From positions 1 through 64,000 of the forward strand of contig CALGYZ010000065.1 in NCBI GenBank assembly GCA_937934645.1: a DNA stretch of 64,000 nucleotides. The letters run 5' to 3'. A program made the position numbers and the translations under genes. The stretch is from an uncultured Bacillaceae bacterium (GTDB lineage Bacteria > Bacillota > Bacilli > Bacillales > Caldibacillaceae). The notes under the pieces are model-generated. The model was not told where the DNA came from, did no database searches, and saw only the letters and a list, made by a program, of their open reading frames with translations. Position 1 is the stretch's first letter; every line of letters begins with the position of its first letter. Shown piece by piece: positions 9,447 to 18,894 of the stretch.

Positions 9447-9613
9447 CCCTGTACATATACGGATTCAATTTATGGTGAATCATTTTTGTTTAATCATTTT
9501 GAAAAATACGATGGCAGGTGTTTCTTTATTTTCTATAACTTTATTCACTTTTCTGAAAATGGTACAAATCGTATAATAGATTTAAAAAAACATTTTATAC
9601 GAGGGGGAGACAA

Positions 9614-10549
9614 GTGAGGAAATTCTTATTTCTAATCCTGTTTTCCTTTCTAATTTTGGGCGGATGTAGTGAAAACGCGGAGGATGTTTCCCAGCCTGAA
9701 ACCGATCAGGAAGTTGCGGAAACGGTGGCAGATAAAGAGAAAGAGCAGAAAGCGGAAACATCCAAAAAGAAAGAAGCAGATGAAAAAAGTAATGAGAAGA
9801 AAAATGAAGGCGCTGAAAAAAAGGAGCCATCAACTGCTAAAGATCAAGAATTCAATGGGAACCGGATTCCGGTTGAACTGGTCTATGTGATTGATGGAGA
9901 CACGATTAAAGTTAGATATACTGACCCGGACACAGGTGTAAGTTCAGAAGAAACGCTCAGATACTTGCTTTTGGATACACCCGAAACGAAAAAACCAAAT
10001 TCCTGCGTTCAACCATTTGGGAAAGAAGCAGCAAGCCGGAACGAGCAATTATTGCAGAGCGGAAAAATTACCATCGAGTTTGACGGACCGGAACGTGACA
10101 AATACGGGAGACTATTGGCTCATGTATTTGTAGACGGCGTTTCTGTCCAGGAAACTTTGCTTGAAGAAGGATTGGGACGGATTGCGTATGTTTACGATCC
10201 GCCATATAAATACATGGAGCAGTACAAACAAGCTGAACAAAGAGCAAAAAACAACGGTAAAAAAATTTGGAGCAGAAGCGGATATGTAACCGACAGCGGA
10301 TTTAACGGCTGTGAGGATGGCGGTTCAACCGCTAAGAAAAATAACACATCCGGTACTGATGGTTCAACACTAAGCTCTAATACTGGTACGGGTTCTGGTT
10401 CCAATACAGGAAGCAATACCGGAACAACGCAACACTTTCAAAATTGCACGGAATTGAGAAAAGTCTATCCAAAGGGTGTACCTGCCGGTCATCCGGCTTA
10501 CCAGCCGAAAATGGACCGGGATAAAGATGGCTGGGCATGTGAACGATAA
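9614..10549 (+). CDS. Thermonuclease-family lipoprotein with excalibur domain (YncB-like)
   Basis: A GTG start with GAGGGGGAG upstream gives 311 aa. Residues 1-18 are a lipoprotein signal peptide with lipobox LGGC (Cys18). A long Lys/Glu-rich linker follows (about 20-75). A staphylococcal-nuclease domain runs from about 85 to 230 (VIDGDTIKV, LLLDTPETK, and DKYGRLLAHVF carrying the catalytic Arg). A Ser/Thr/Gly linker leads to a C-terminal excalibur calcium motif (DRDKDGWACER, about 275-311). The protein should be anchored outside the membrane and cut DNA or RNA in a Ca2+-dependent way, as the Bacillus YncB family does. It is monocistronic with its own terminator. Confidence 0.92.
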   Translation: MRKFLFLILFSFLILGGCSENAEDVSQPETDQEVAETVADKEKEQKAETSKKKEADEKSNEKKNEGAEKKEPSTAKDQEFNGNRIPVELVYVIDGDTIKVRYTDPDTGVSSEETLRYLLLDTPETKKPNSCVQPFGKEAASRNEQLLQSGKITIEFDGPERDKYGRLLAHVFVDGVSVQETLLEEGLGRIAYVYDPPYKYMEQYKQAEQRAKNNGKKIWSRSGYVTDSGFNGCEDGGSTAKKNNTSGTDGSTLSSNTGTGSGSNTGSNTGTTQHFQNCTELRKVYPKGVPAGHPAYQPKMDRDKDGWACER

Positions 10550-10560
10550 CAGGAACGAAA

Positions 10561-10588
10561 GGGCAGAGAGTTTTCTCTGCTCTTTTTT
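10561..10588 (+). terminator. Terminator of the nuclease gene
   Basis: GCAGAGA pairs with TCTCTGC across a four-base loop and is followed by T6. The 200 bases after it hold no gene. Confidence 0.85.
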
Positions 10589-10795
10589 ATGCAACGATTA
10601 TCAAAGATTTCTGACAACTTTGCAATTTGAAAGGATTTTTGTTCAAATTCAGGGGATTTCTGATTTTATATTCGGTTATTAGCTAAAAGAATAGTTGGAA
10701 AAATATCACAATAAATGATCATTTGAATAGTTTTATTTCACTCATTCCTGCTATTATGAAAAAATAACGATTCTCGAAAGGAGGTTAAGAAAATA

Positions 10796-11399
10796 ATTGA
10801 ATACAAGCTCGTGAAAATAAAGTTTAACAAACGGAATATTATTGATGGATTTTTGAAAGATCTGTACAACAGAGACGGGACAGCAACCATTTTTAGCACT
10901 GAGGAATGATAAAAAGGAATTTTTCAAATTAGATCCATCCGTACCAAAAAGAAATTTGAAGCATATTTTTGTAATTGATGACCCCAATGTTTTAGGGAGA
11001 TTTTTAATGATGTGGAGAAGTTTGACCATCATGATGAACGGATGGAAAATGAGCGGGAACCTGAAGATTTATGCCGTTATCCGGTGGATGAACGTGCGTT
11101 GGTCAAGATGTATGGGAAGGAAAATGGTTAAATGTTCTTCTTTATAAAAAAATGGGGGGAAAATGGAGCGGTGGAGTATACCTTTCAAGGAGAATGCTGC
11201 AGGTTGTTATTATACTAGATGTGCTTACTGGTGGGACATTAAAGATAAAATCTTTCAGGATGATTTGGATAAATTGGAGTGAGTTGGGGCGTATTTAATC
11301 TTTTTACCGAATGATCTGGTAGGGAGTGGGAATATAAGAATCCGGACTTGGTCATTTAAGTATGAATTGTCTAAGATTGATAAATATCTGAACTTATAA
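10796..11399 (+). pseudogene. Frameshifted remnant of a small hypothetical gene
   Basis: A ribosome site AAGGAGG is followed by codons reading IEYKLVKIKFNKRNIIDGF with no ATG. Coding-like text then jumps between frames: RNLKHIFVIDDPNVLGRFL, then YTRCAYWWDIKDKIFQDDL, then GAYLIFLPNDLVGS ending in TAA at 11397. At least three shifts or stops are needed to connect them. I do not recognise the family. Confidence 0.5.
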
Positions 11400-11415
11400 C
11401 AGGAGGTGGAAGTTG

Positions 11416-11883
11416 ATGTCTTTAAAACATTTTATTGCAGCCCTATGAAATTCTGACGGGAGAGTTTGGCATACATCCGTCATTTGTAGGGACGGACGTA
11501 ATATATTTTGAAAAAGAGGAAGATTTTTATGGACTATTTATTTCGGAATTAGATCACGACAGGAAACAAGTGGATCAATCCAAATTTTCAAATCCTTTAT
11601 ATTTATGAGTTTGAAGGTTATTTCTACAATAATCAAGATCCTTGTCATCAAAAAAGCATTTACACACTTTTTGAGTATATTGACAAGCATTTAATTGAAG
11701 GTCTTTTTATTGAGATTTATTCCTGCCGGGATGAGAAGAAAAGGAAGTCAGGAACGAACATCCCGATATAAGGATTTATGTCACAGAAGGAAAATTCGGA
11801 AAGCACTTATCTCTGATTTAAAGGAATTGAGCCGCATGATTCATTTTAAAGAAAAACAGTATATTATTTTAGAAAAAAAGTGA
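11416..11883 (+). pseudogene. Second frameshifted hypothetical gene
   Basis: AGGAGGTGG precedes an ATG (MSLKHFIAAL). The reading then continues in another frame as LTGEFGIHPSFVGTDVIYFE and in another as YEFEGYFYNNQDPCHQKS, ending LKELSRMIHFKEKQYII in the last frame. Together they would make one soluble protein of about 150 aa. The family is unknown to me. It follows the first broken gene by 17 bases, so the pair was probably an operon. Confidence 0.5.
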
Positions 11884-11997
11884 TAAGAATAGATAGGAAA
11901 CAGAAACAAATTGGAGTATTCTTAAGCTGATGCATATGATTCCAAAATAAACCAGAAAATGCATGATATGGAATGGAAATCGAAGGAGAATAAGATT

Positions 11998-12753
11998 ATG
12001 ATTTATCTTTTTCTATCCCTTGGTTTATTTGGTCTGGCTTTAGCCGGGTTATATCTCTTAATAAGCTGTAAGCCGGACCGGACAATTTTCAAAGGTATGA
12101 AAATTACAAGAAAACATTTGCTTTTAAGTGTAGTATTTTTCCTCATTTGCAGCTTCAGTCTTTATCACTTTGGATATAAAGCCAGTGAGCGGAAAAAAGC
12201 CGAGTATCTTGAATACTTTTTATTTGAGTCAGACAGCATTGATAAGGAACTTAATGATAACAGTGATCATGTGATACAGAGCGGGATTGAAAACATTGAA
12301 GATGATGAAGCCGAGGATCATGCTGATGATAAGAGGATATGGAAAGCTAAGGACCGACAGAACCGGAAACCTTCAAATGTCCCGATTTTGTATGAAAATC
12401 ATGAGTACGGTTTTACATTAACCATTCCGAAATCATGGGAAGGAAAATACAGTGTTGTGGAAGAAAATTGGATTGATGAAGCAGAAACTTGTATCACCTT
12501 TTATTATCATCATGACGAAAACAAGTACTATATGTTTAGCCTAATCATTTTTGATGCTCAGGGCTATGACTTCGTACATCCAATGATGTCTTATATTACT
12601 ACCCATAATGATAAGGTATATGTTAATATACCTGCTGCAGATCCGCCTCCGGAACTTGTACAAAGTGATGAAACGAAGCCAATATTAGATGAACTTATGA
12701 AAATGATGAATGAAGATCTTCCTTTAATTCTTGAGTCTATTACCTTTTATTAA
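11998..12753 (+). CDS. Membrane-anchored protein with extracytoplasmic PsbP-like domain, unknown function
   Basis: I start at ATG 11998, which has AAGGAG ten bases upstream, rather than the earlier in-frame ATG at 11959. The 251-aa product has two membrane helices (about residues 1-22 and 37-55), an acidic linker (about 75-115), and a C-terminal domain beginning YENHEYGFTLTIPKSWEGKY. That opening resembles small secreted PsbP/YndB-like lipid- or ligand-binding domains in Bacillus. No catalytic motif is visible. It lies directly downstream of the decayed cluster and ends at its own terminator. Confidence 0.75.
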   Translation: MIYLFLSLGLFGLALAGLYLLISCKPDRTIFKGMKITRKHLLLSVVFFLICSFSLYHFGYKASERKKAEYLEYFLFESDSIDKELNDNSDHVIQSGIENIEDDEAEDHADDKRIWKAKDRQNRKPSNVPILYENHEYGFTLTIPKSWEGKYSVVEENWIDEAETCITFYYHHDENKYYMFSLIIFDAQGYDFVHPMMSYITTHNDKVYVNIPAADPPPELVQSDETKPILDELMKMMNEDLPLILESITFY

Positions 12754-12776
12754 AGATTAATATTTTGATAATAAAT

Positions 12777-12813
12777 TCCCCGGTTTTCGTAAAAACGATT
12801 CCGGGACTTTTTT
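12777..12813 (+). terminator. Intrinsic terminator
   Basis: CCCGG and CCGGG close a stem extended by TTTTCGT/ACGATT, followed by CTTTTTT. Confidence 0.8.
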
Positions 12814-12970
12814 GTTCATTTGGCTAATAATTTGTTCGCTAACGCGTCAGTAACCATTGGTTATGAACGGGAGTTTCGGAATTTTATTAGATTCTTCCTT
12901 TATTTGTAAATTTTTTGAAGAATAATTATGTAATAATTAAATATAACATCTGGATTAAAGGGGTAATCAT

Positions 12971-13540
12971 ATGGATTTGATTGAAAAGGCCGTTATTTTT
13001 GCCGCGAAGGCCCATGAGAAACAAGTAAGGAAAGGGACAGACATCCCCTATATTACACATCCTTATATGGTCGGCATGTATTTGCAAAAAGCAGGATGTT
13101 CAGATGAGGTTATTGCCGCGGGGATTTTACATGATGTCCTGGAAGATACGGAGACGACATACGAAGAGTTAGCCGAAGAATTTGGTGTCCGGGTAGCAAA
13201 CTTGGTTTTGGCAGCATCCGAAGAGGATAAAAGTTTGCCTTGGGAAGTGAGAAAACAACAATCCATTGACAAATTAAAACACGCATCCATGGAAGAAGTT
13301 CAAGTGATTGTCGCTGACAAACTGCATAATTTAAGATCCATCCGGACGGATCTGAATCGGTCAGGTGAAGAAGTTTGGCAGCGTTTTAGCCGTGGCAGAC
13401 AGAAGCAGCACTGGTATTATGCCGGGATTGTAAAGGTATTATCTCACAAAAAAAGCGAAGTAAAAATGATTTATGAATTGGAAGAAGAAGTAAAAGTCGT
13501 TTTCGGCTCCTTGGATGTTTCGGAAGGCGAAATAAATTAG
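12971..13540 (+). CDS. HD-domain phosphohydrolase, (p)ppGpp-hydrolase-like small protein
   Basis: The 189-aa protein is almost all an HD domain. H30 (YITHP), H54-D55 (GILHDVLEDT) and D116 (VADKLHN) are the metal ligands expected in RelA/SpoT hydrolase domains and stand-alone MESH1-type enzymes. No synthetase, TGS or ACT domain is present. It may degrade (p)ppGpp or a related nucleotide. AAAGGGG precedes the ATG. A candidate 19-residue frame and a terminator follow. The nucleotide specificity is inferred from family resemblance only. Confidence 0.85.
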   Translation: MDLIEKAVIFAAKAHEKQVRKGTDIPYITHPYMVGMYLQKAGCSDEVIAAGILHDVLEDTETTYEELAEEFGVRVANLVLAASEEDKSLPWEVRKQQSIDKLKHASMEEVQVIVADKLHNLRSIRTDLNRSGEEVWQRFSRGRQKQHWYYAGIVKVLSHKKSEVKMIYELEEEVKVVFGSLDVSEGEIN

Positions 13541-13561
13541 AAAGAGAAAGGGGCAATTTAC

Positions 13562-13621
13562 ATGACAACGAATACGATAACGAATGTCGAACTGAAGGGG
13601 CAGAACCAGCAAATAAATTAA
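13562..13621 (+). CDS. Possible 19-residue peptide or truncated gene start
   Basis: AAAGGGGC stands seven bases before an ATG that opens 19 codons (MTTNTITNVELKGQ...), 21 bases after the HD gene and just before its terminator. The good ribosome site suggests translation. The sequence looks like the N-terminus of a longer protein whose remainder is gone. No function can be given. Confidence 0.35.
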   Translation: MTTNTITNVELKGQNQQIN

Positions 13622-13643
13622 GATGATTTCATTGAAATCTCAT

Positions 13644-13678
13644 ACTCACAGCTGGCGGAGTGGCTGTGAGATTTTTAT
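13644..13678 (+). terminator. Terminator of the HD-hydrolase unit
   Basis: CTCACAGC pairs with GCTGTGAG, followed by ATTTTTATT. Confidence 0.82.
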
Positions 13679-13769
13679 TAGGAAAAACAAAATGATAAGA
13701 GCTGAAATGAAATTAATGTAACCGGTGCGGGAAATGTTTCTGTAAAACATTCATTTCAATAATGAGGAG

Positions 13770-14330
13770 ATGATCGGTTTGTTAATCTATAAAGTTGATA
13801 ATGAAGTTTCATTAAGAATGTTCTATGAAGATGATGCGAAGGTACTTTACAAGTTAATCATGGATTCCAAATCCTATTTAAAAAAATGGCTTGGTTGGCT
13901 TGATACGGTTAAAACGGTGGAGGATACGGAAAAATTTATTAGTTCCGGACAAATGGAGTTAACAAAAACTGGAGGATATCCGACCTCTTTCGCCATCATC
14001 TATAAAGGAGAAATCGCCGGTACGATTGGTTTTAACCGGATCGACCGGACGAATAAAATTGGCGTTATAGGTTACTGGTTGGGTGAAAAGTTTCAAGGGA
14101 AAGGGATTATGTCCAGAGCATTTACAAGTATCATTGACTATGGTTTTAACGAATTGAAGTTAAACAGGATTCAAGTTCAGGTTGCCGTTGAAAACGACAA
14201 AAGCCGGGCACTTCCGGATCGGTTTGGATTTAAAAAAGAAGGTGTCATCCGGCAAGCAGAATGGCTTTATAATCATTATGTCGACCACATTATTTATGGG
14301 CTTTTAGCTGAAGAATGGGGGAAAATGTAA
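13770..14330 (+). CDS. GNAT N-acetyltransferase, RimJ/RimL (YdaF) type
   Basis: The protein has the RimL layout: YWLGEKFQGKGIMSRAF (about residues 105-121) contains the acetyl-CoA pyrophosphate loop, and ENDKSRALPDRFGFKKEG is the family's C-terminal signature. Relatives acetylate ribosomal protein N-termini or small amines in the cytosol. GAGGAG at 13764 is too close to the ATG at 13770, so the TTG at 13779 (start LIYKVDNE) may be the true start, giving 183 residues. It is monocistronic. Confidence 0.9.
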   Translation: MIGLLIYKVDNEVSLRMFYEDDAKVLYKLIMDSKSYLKKWLGWLDTVKTVEDTEKFISSGQMELTKTGGYPTSFAIIYKGEIAGTIGFNRIDRTNKIGVIGYWLGEKFQGKGIMSRAFTSIIDYGFNELKLNRIQVQVAVENDKSRALPDRFGFKKEGVIRQAEWLYNHYVDHIIYGLLAEEWGKM

Positions 14331-14353
14331 TTATTTCAGCCATATAATCCATT

Positions 14354-14869
14354 CTAATCACTTTTCGGTATAAGCCCGCAAACATTGAGAAAATAAACGA
14401 TCTTCAAAGGAATGATGCTCACATTTTTCAGAAAGAACACACATGCCTGATATACAGTATCGGAATCATCTGTAAGGGCAACGATTGAAGCAAAAAGCCA
14501 ACTGATGAACATGATCAATAAATTACCAAATCCGAATAATAGTATGAAGAAAGCGATGATTTGAGCAAAAAATCCGTACGGCCAATTTCTTTTAAGTTGG
14601 ATGGAACATGCTTTACAAAGTTTGTCCCATACATGTTTATCATTCAGTTGGTTTATTTTCCTATTGGGCAGAATACGAATAATCAATAGTACGAGAAAAC
14701 CCCTAGCAATCCATACAATTCCCTCCAGCCAAACTAGTGTACCGGGATTCAGCATTTGATATGCACGGATGATAGACGGGATAAGAGAAATGATCACCAG
14801 TGAAAAATGACGATAAAAAAATCGTATAGAAATAAGAAAAGTTTCCAGACCGACTTTGCAAAATACCAT
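14354..14869 (-). CDS. Small integral-membrane protein, unknown function
   Basis: This 171-aa protein has about four hydrophobic segments: two near the N-terminus (18-35, 45-65), then two around 98-130 (FFAQIIAFFILLFGFG and LIMFISWLFASIVAL). A basic cytosolic loop (LPNRKINQLNDKHVW) lies between the pairs. No catalytic residues or named family are recognisable. It is convergent with the acetyltransferase gene 24 bases away, with no clear terminator between them. Confidence 0.6.
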   Translation of the reverse strand: MVFCKVGLETFLISIRFFYRHFSLVIISLIPSIIRAYQMLNPGTLVWLEGIVWIARGFLVLLIIRILPNRKINQLNDKHVWDKLCKACSIQLKRNWPYGFFAQIIAFFILLFGFGNLLIMFISWLFASIVALTDDSDTVYQACVFFLKNVSIIPLKIVYFLNVCGLIPKSD

Positions 14870-15098
14870 ATTTTTGAAAGCTCCATAATGCCAGATCCTT
14901 TCTAAAAAAATTAAATGATCTTCATAATATTACCGCAACAAGGATAAAAAATATATTTTTTTACTCGAAACCGTGGCAGAGAAAGAAGATCTGGAAGGTT
15001 GGAGATGAACGGTGGGAGAAAGCAGTGATATACGGGTATGAACAGGTTAGAAAAATCTGTTTTATAAAAAACCTTTAAGCATTCCGTATTAGGCAGTT

Positions 15099-15145
15099 GA
15101 TCCTCCCTGGCAAGGATTCAGGATGTGGCAAGGGAGGATTTTTTT
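15099..15145 (+). terminator. Strong plus-strand terminator without an upstream gene
   Basis: ATCCTCCCT pairs with AGGGAGGAT, followed by seven T on the plus strand. No plus-strand gene ends nearby. A short coding-like frame at about 14961-15079 (KIWKVGDERWEKAVIYGYEQ, ending TAA) could be the last piece of an eroded gene that used it. Confidence 0.75.
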
Positions 15146-15147
15146 GC

Positions 15148-15585
15148 TCATTTTTTTCGGATGGAGGATTTATTTGTTTTCGAAAACGCATGATATTTTT
15201 TAAATTTTGAAAACCGTTTTTTCTTTCGTAAATATTTTTCATTCAATATATAAACCTTACCGTCCGCAGTCGTATAATATTTCCGGTTCGCCGCTTGATA
15301 TTTTTTCAATAAAATATTTCCTGAGAAATAGACAGGCAAAGTGATTGTCAAAAGAATGAGAAGCTGCTGTATGACTTGAAATTCATCCTCAAAAACATAA
15401 ACGGTCATCACAAGGTTTACACTGAAAGCAACCATCATTGTGATCATCACGTTGCATATATGGAAGGGAATGGAAGCTTTCGGGTCACGGAACAGTTGGT
15501 CCAGTTCGAATTTTATGAGCAAAGTAACGAATACAGAAATAATGGTAACGATCAGTGTGAAAGCATATGTAAGAATAGTGTGCAT
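15148..15585 (-). CDS. Small membrane protein with basic C-terminal tail, unknown function
   Basis: Three hydrophobic helices (about residues 3-25, 43-65 and 70-92) are followed by a soluble tail very rich in Lys and Arg (KYLRKKKRFSKFKKYHAF). TGAGGTG lies seven bases before the ATG. The tail could contact membrane lipids or nucleic acid, but that is speculation. I recognise no family. It is divergent from the ROK operon. Confidence 0.6.
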   Translation of the reverse strand: MHTILTYAFTLIVTIISVFVTLLIKFELDQLFRDPKASIPFHICNVMITMMVAFSVNLVMTVYVFEDEFQVIQQLLILLTITLPVYFSGNILLKKYQAANRKYYTTADGKVYILNEKYLRKKKRFSKFKKYHAFSKTNKSSIRKK

Positions 15586-16043
15586 ATTTGATTCACCTCA
15601 AAAATTTGCCTTTCTGACCGGGTTTTGTTCATAAATTCCCCTGGTCTAATCATTCATTATCGACTGTTACGACTCGGATTATTCCACTTTTTACATATAA
15701 TGGTGTTCCTAAAAAGCCAGTATGTTATAAACGGTTGGGAAAATTTTTAAGGGTATTTTTCAATAATATACTTTTATAACAGGAAAGAACGGGTTCTCAA
15801 AACTTTGAACCCCGGGGATTATTATGCTCAATTTTCAGTATCACAGGTTGTCTTTACATATATTTGAACAAATGCACAAATGTGTGAAATTTATTCGAAT
15901 TAAATGTAAATGCTTCAGCAAAGTCTTTATTATCAAGGGTTTCTTGATGTTCAAGGATTTGTAACTTTAACATTTATTGCAGCGCTTTCATTAGAATGGT
16001 TGAATGAAGATACAATCAATAATCATCGTAGGAGGAATGAACA
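15586..16043. other. Intergenic region before the ROK kinase operon
   Basis: No gene is visible in these 458 bases. A GGTTC/GAACC hairpin lies near 15793-15811. Half-sites reading TGAACAAA and ATTTATTC around 15866-15896 resemble SorC-family operator halves (B. subtilis DeoR binds TTGAACAAAATTTCAA-type sites), so control by the SorC protein at 19198 is possible. GGAGG at 16031 is the ribosome site of the kinase. Confidence 0.35.
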
Positions 16044-16916
16044 ATGAAAAAAATAGGAATTGATATTGGTGGAACAAAATTACGGATTGCTATTTTTGAT
16101 GAGGAGTATAATATGATTCATCGTTTTAAAACAGAAAACGATCCAAATCTTGCAGTTGAAGAAAATTTGGCTAAGCTCGTAAACTTTATTAATCAGTATG
16201 ATTACGAATTTGCCGGAATCGGTCTTGGTTGTCCCGGTCCTCTGAATACGCGGACAGGAAAAATTTTGCAAACACCAAACTTACCAGCCTGGTGGAATTT
16301 CCCAATTGTTGACTATATTGAAACCAATACCAAAATAAAAACAATTTTAGAAAATGATGCGAATGTTGCTGGTTTAGCTGAAGCCCGGTTAGGTGCGGGA
16401 AAACCGTATAATTCAATCTATTATATTACAATTTCTACTGGAATTGGCGGCGCATATATACAAAATAAAGAGTTGGTGCAAGGGTCAAATTCTGCTGCTG
16501 GTGAAATTGCTAATTTAATTATTAATGATGAATCCGAAGCACGGGCAGGTTTGAGTCCAGGAGCGATTAACGAGATATGCAGCGGTTCTGCACTTGCCCG
16601 CAAAGGAAAAGAAATCTATGGCCGGGATATTACAAGCAAGGAAATTTTTGAACTTTTACATAATGGATGCAGTAAAGCAAAAGCTTTATGTGACACAGTT
16701 GTTGAAGGAATAGCCACCGCTATTAATAATATTACTTGCATTGTAGATCCTGATGCTATTGTACTTGGTGGATCAATAGCCATCCATAATCCAGATTTAG
16801 TTGAACGGATTACGAACAGGGCAAAAGAACACGTATGGCATCCGGATTATTTAAAAGTGTTACCGGCCCGGTTTGAAGATGATGCCGGTTTATATGGAGC
16901 TGCCCTTTTAGTCTAA
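16044..16916 (+). CDS. ROK-family sugar kinase
   Basis: The 290-aa protein begins with the ATPase phosphate loop GIDIGGTKLRIAIFD (about residues 5-19) and has the catalytic aspartate in ILENDANVAG (D105) and ITISTGIGG. The usual ROK zinc motif (H...CxCGxxGCxE) is absent: the region after AAGEIANL goes straight to GLSPGAINEICSG. Zinc-less ROK kinases occur. It should phosphorylate a hexose or hexose derivative with ATP. It heads an operon with a PTS EIIC and an FSA-like aldolase, so its substrate is probably the sugar that enters the radical pathway. The exact sugar is unknown. Confidence 0.88.
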   Translation: MKKIGIDIGGTKLRIAIFDEEYNMIHRFKTENDPNLAVEENLAKLVNFINQYDYEFAGIGLGCPGPLNTRTGKILQTPNLPAWWNFPIVDYIETNTKIKTILENDANVAGLAEARLGAGKPYNSIYYITISTGIGGAYIQNKELVQGSNSAAGEIANLIINDESEARAGLSPGAINEICSGSALARKGKEIYGRDITSKEIFELLHNGCSKAKALCDTVVEGIATAINNITCIVDPDAIVLGGSIAIHNPDLVERITNRAKEHVWHPDYLKVLPARFEDDAGLYGAALLV

Positions 16917-16945
16917 TAAATTCAGGTTAAAGGAGAATTTGGTCT

Positions 16946-18015
16946 ATGAAAGAAAAAAATCTTGTATCAATATTTTTAGATCCGATCATGGCTGGCGTGA
17001 ATTATATGCTTCCTTGTATTGTAGCCGGCGGTCTTCTGATGGGACTAAGTTTTTTGGTCGATGACCCTTCACTCGGCATGGAAAATTTCGGCAGTAACAC
17101 ACCGTTTGCCAGTTTCTTAAATACAGTTGGTACAACGATGTTTGGTTTTATGCTTCCTGTTTTAACTGCAGGAATTGCCTATAGTATTGCCGGAGTGGCT
17201 GCGATTCCGGCAGGGTTAATGGCCGGAGCAATAGTAAAAGAAGGGACTTCCGGATTTCTTGGCGCACTGGTAATCGGATTTGTCGTCGGTTTTCTTATCG
17301 TAATATTAGAGAAATTATTAAAGAAAATGCCGGAGTCGCTTGAAGGGTTAAAAAATCTCCTAATGATTCCGTTGTTTTCAGTTTTCTTTACCGTGCAATA
17401 ACCCTTTTCCTTGTTGAGCCGGTTGTCGGAACGCTGAATACCGGTTTAAATTCAATTTTGGAGTCCATGAACGGTTCAAGTCTGATTTTGCTTGGCGCAA
17501 TATTAGGTGCCATGCAGTCTGTAGATTTTGGAGGGCCAATTAATAAAACAGCATATTTATTTGCTACAGCATCTCTTGCTAACGGGGATTATGTGTTGAT
17601 GTCTGCCGTATTAGCTGGTGCCATTGTGTCTCCGTATGTGACCGCTTTATCAAGTACGATTTTCAAAAGTAAATTTTCTGCTAAAGAAAGAACACAAGGA
17701 TTTACAAACTATTTAATCGGTCTGGCAGGTATTTCAGAATGTGCGATTCCTTATGCCGTAAAAGATCCGGTACGTGTTATCGGTTCCTGTGTCATTGGTT
17801 CAGCAGTAGCCGGCGGTTTGTCAGTATATTTTGGGTGTAGAGTAATGGCTCCTTTTGGAGGCGTTTTTATCATCCCGTTAAATGATAGTCCTCTAGGTTT
17901 TATTGCCGCAATGTGTGCAGGTATTTTAGTCGGAACATTATTGTTAGGCTTCTCAAAGAAACCGATCCAAGAAGAAACTCCTGTAGAGAAAACATCAATG
18001 GTTGATTCCTTATAA
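16946..18015 (+). pseudogene. Fructose-type PTS permease EIIC, frameshifted
   Basis: The first frame (16946-17401) starts with a good ribosome site and covers MAGVNYMLPCIVAGGLLMG, the EIIC opening, through four or so helices. It breaks at SVFFTVQ-stop. The reading resumes one frame over at about 17392 (RAITLFLVEPVVGTLNTG) and runs to 18015, including ILGAMQSVDFGGPINKTAY, the EIIC substrate-loop signature. One missing base near 17390 (a T-rich stretch) explains it. Only an EIIC domain is encoded; EIIA and EIIB would have to come from elsewhere. Intact, it would import a fructose- or hexitol-like sugar. A sequencing error cannot be excluded. Confidence 0.85.
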
Positions 18016-18184
18016 AGAGAAATTGTTGTACCCATGTCACGCTTGTGCAAAATATAACAAATTCAATCAGGGAACCCTTGATGTAAAGGGATTCTTTCAA
18101 TCTCGGCTTCAGACATTATACAAACAGGATGTATATATGGTCTATAATGATGATAGAAATTAAAAAGAAAGGAGATCATTCACC

Positions 18185-18886
18185 ATGGAATTTCTTTTAG
18201 ATACAGCGAATATAGAAGATATAAAAAAATACAATGCCATTTTACCGTTGGCCGGGGTTACTTCGAATCCGTCAATTATCAAAAAAGAAGGGGAGATCGA
18301 CTTTTTTCAACATATGAAGGAGATCCGTTCGATTATTGGACGGGAACGGTCTTTACATATTCAAGTTGTGGCACAAGATTATGAGGGTATGTTAAAAGAT
18401 GCCGAGACCATTTTACAAAACGTAGATAAAGATGTTTATGTGAAGATACCTACAAATGCAGAGGGCTTGAAAGTGATGCAGGCATTAAAAAAACAAGGAG
18501 TAAATATAACGGCTACAGCCATTTATACAAAATTCCAGGCATATCTGGCCATTGCAACCGGTGCGGACTATATTGCCCCGTATTTCAACAGGATGGAAAA
18601 TTTAAATATCGATCCGCGGGAAGCCATTACGGCCATGGCGGAGGAAATTGAACGGATAAACAGTTCAACAAAAATTCTTGCGGCAAGTTTTAAAAATGTT
18701 TCCCAAGTCAATGCGGCCGTAGAATGTGGAGCACACGCAGCCACGTTGGGGACGGATATAGTCGAAAATGCTCTCTCAATGCCATCCGTTCAAAAAGCGG
18801 TGGACGATTTTACAAGAGATTGGGAATCCATTTATGGTGAGGGCACAAATATTTTTGATTTGAAGATTTCCGGATCAGAAGACTAG
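18185..18886 (+). CDS. fsa: Fructose-6-phosphate aldolase / TalC-type transaldolase
   Basis: At 233 aa this is a short-form transaldolase (FSA/TalC, usually 214-225 aa). MEFLLDTANIEDIKKY, LAGVTSNPSI and VYVKIPTN with the Schiff-base lysine (K87) are diagnostic; TATAIYTKFQAYLA and GADYIAPYFNRM follow. FSA-type enzymes cleave fructose 6-phosphate and, importantly, 1-deoxyfructose 6-phosphate, releasing glyceraldehyde 3-phosphate and a ketone such as hydroxyacetone. AAAGGAG precedes the ATG. Its position beside a GRE operon mirrors E. coli fsaA beside ybiWY. Whether aldolase or transaldolase activity dominates cannot be read here. Confidence 0.9.
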   Translation: MEFLLDTANIEDIKKYNAILPLAGVTSNPSIIKKEGEIDFFQHMKEIRSIIGRERSLHIQVVAQDYEGMLKDAETILQNVDKDVYVKIPTNAEGLKVMQALKKQGVNITATAIYTKFQAYLAIATGADYIAPYFNRMENLNIDPREAITAMAEEIERINSSTKILAASFKNVSQVNAAVECGAHAATLGTDIVENALSMPSVQKAVDDFTRDWESIYGEGTNIFDLKISGSED

Positions 18887-18894
18887 AAGATTTG

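Noticed and set aside
9060..9483. Minus-strand frames over the HAD gene
   Set aside because: They overlap HAD motif IV and a terminator; no start signals.
16044..16916. ROK protein as a NagC/XylR-type repressor
   Set aside because: It has no N-terminal HTH and starts directly at the kinase phosphate loop.
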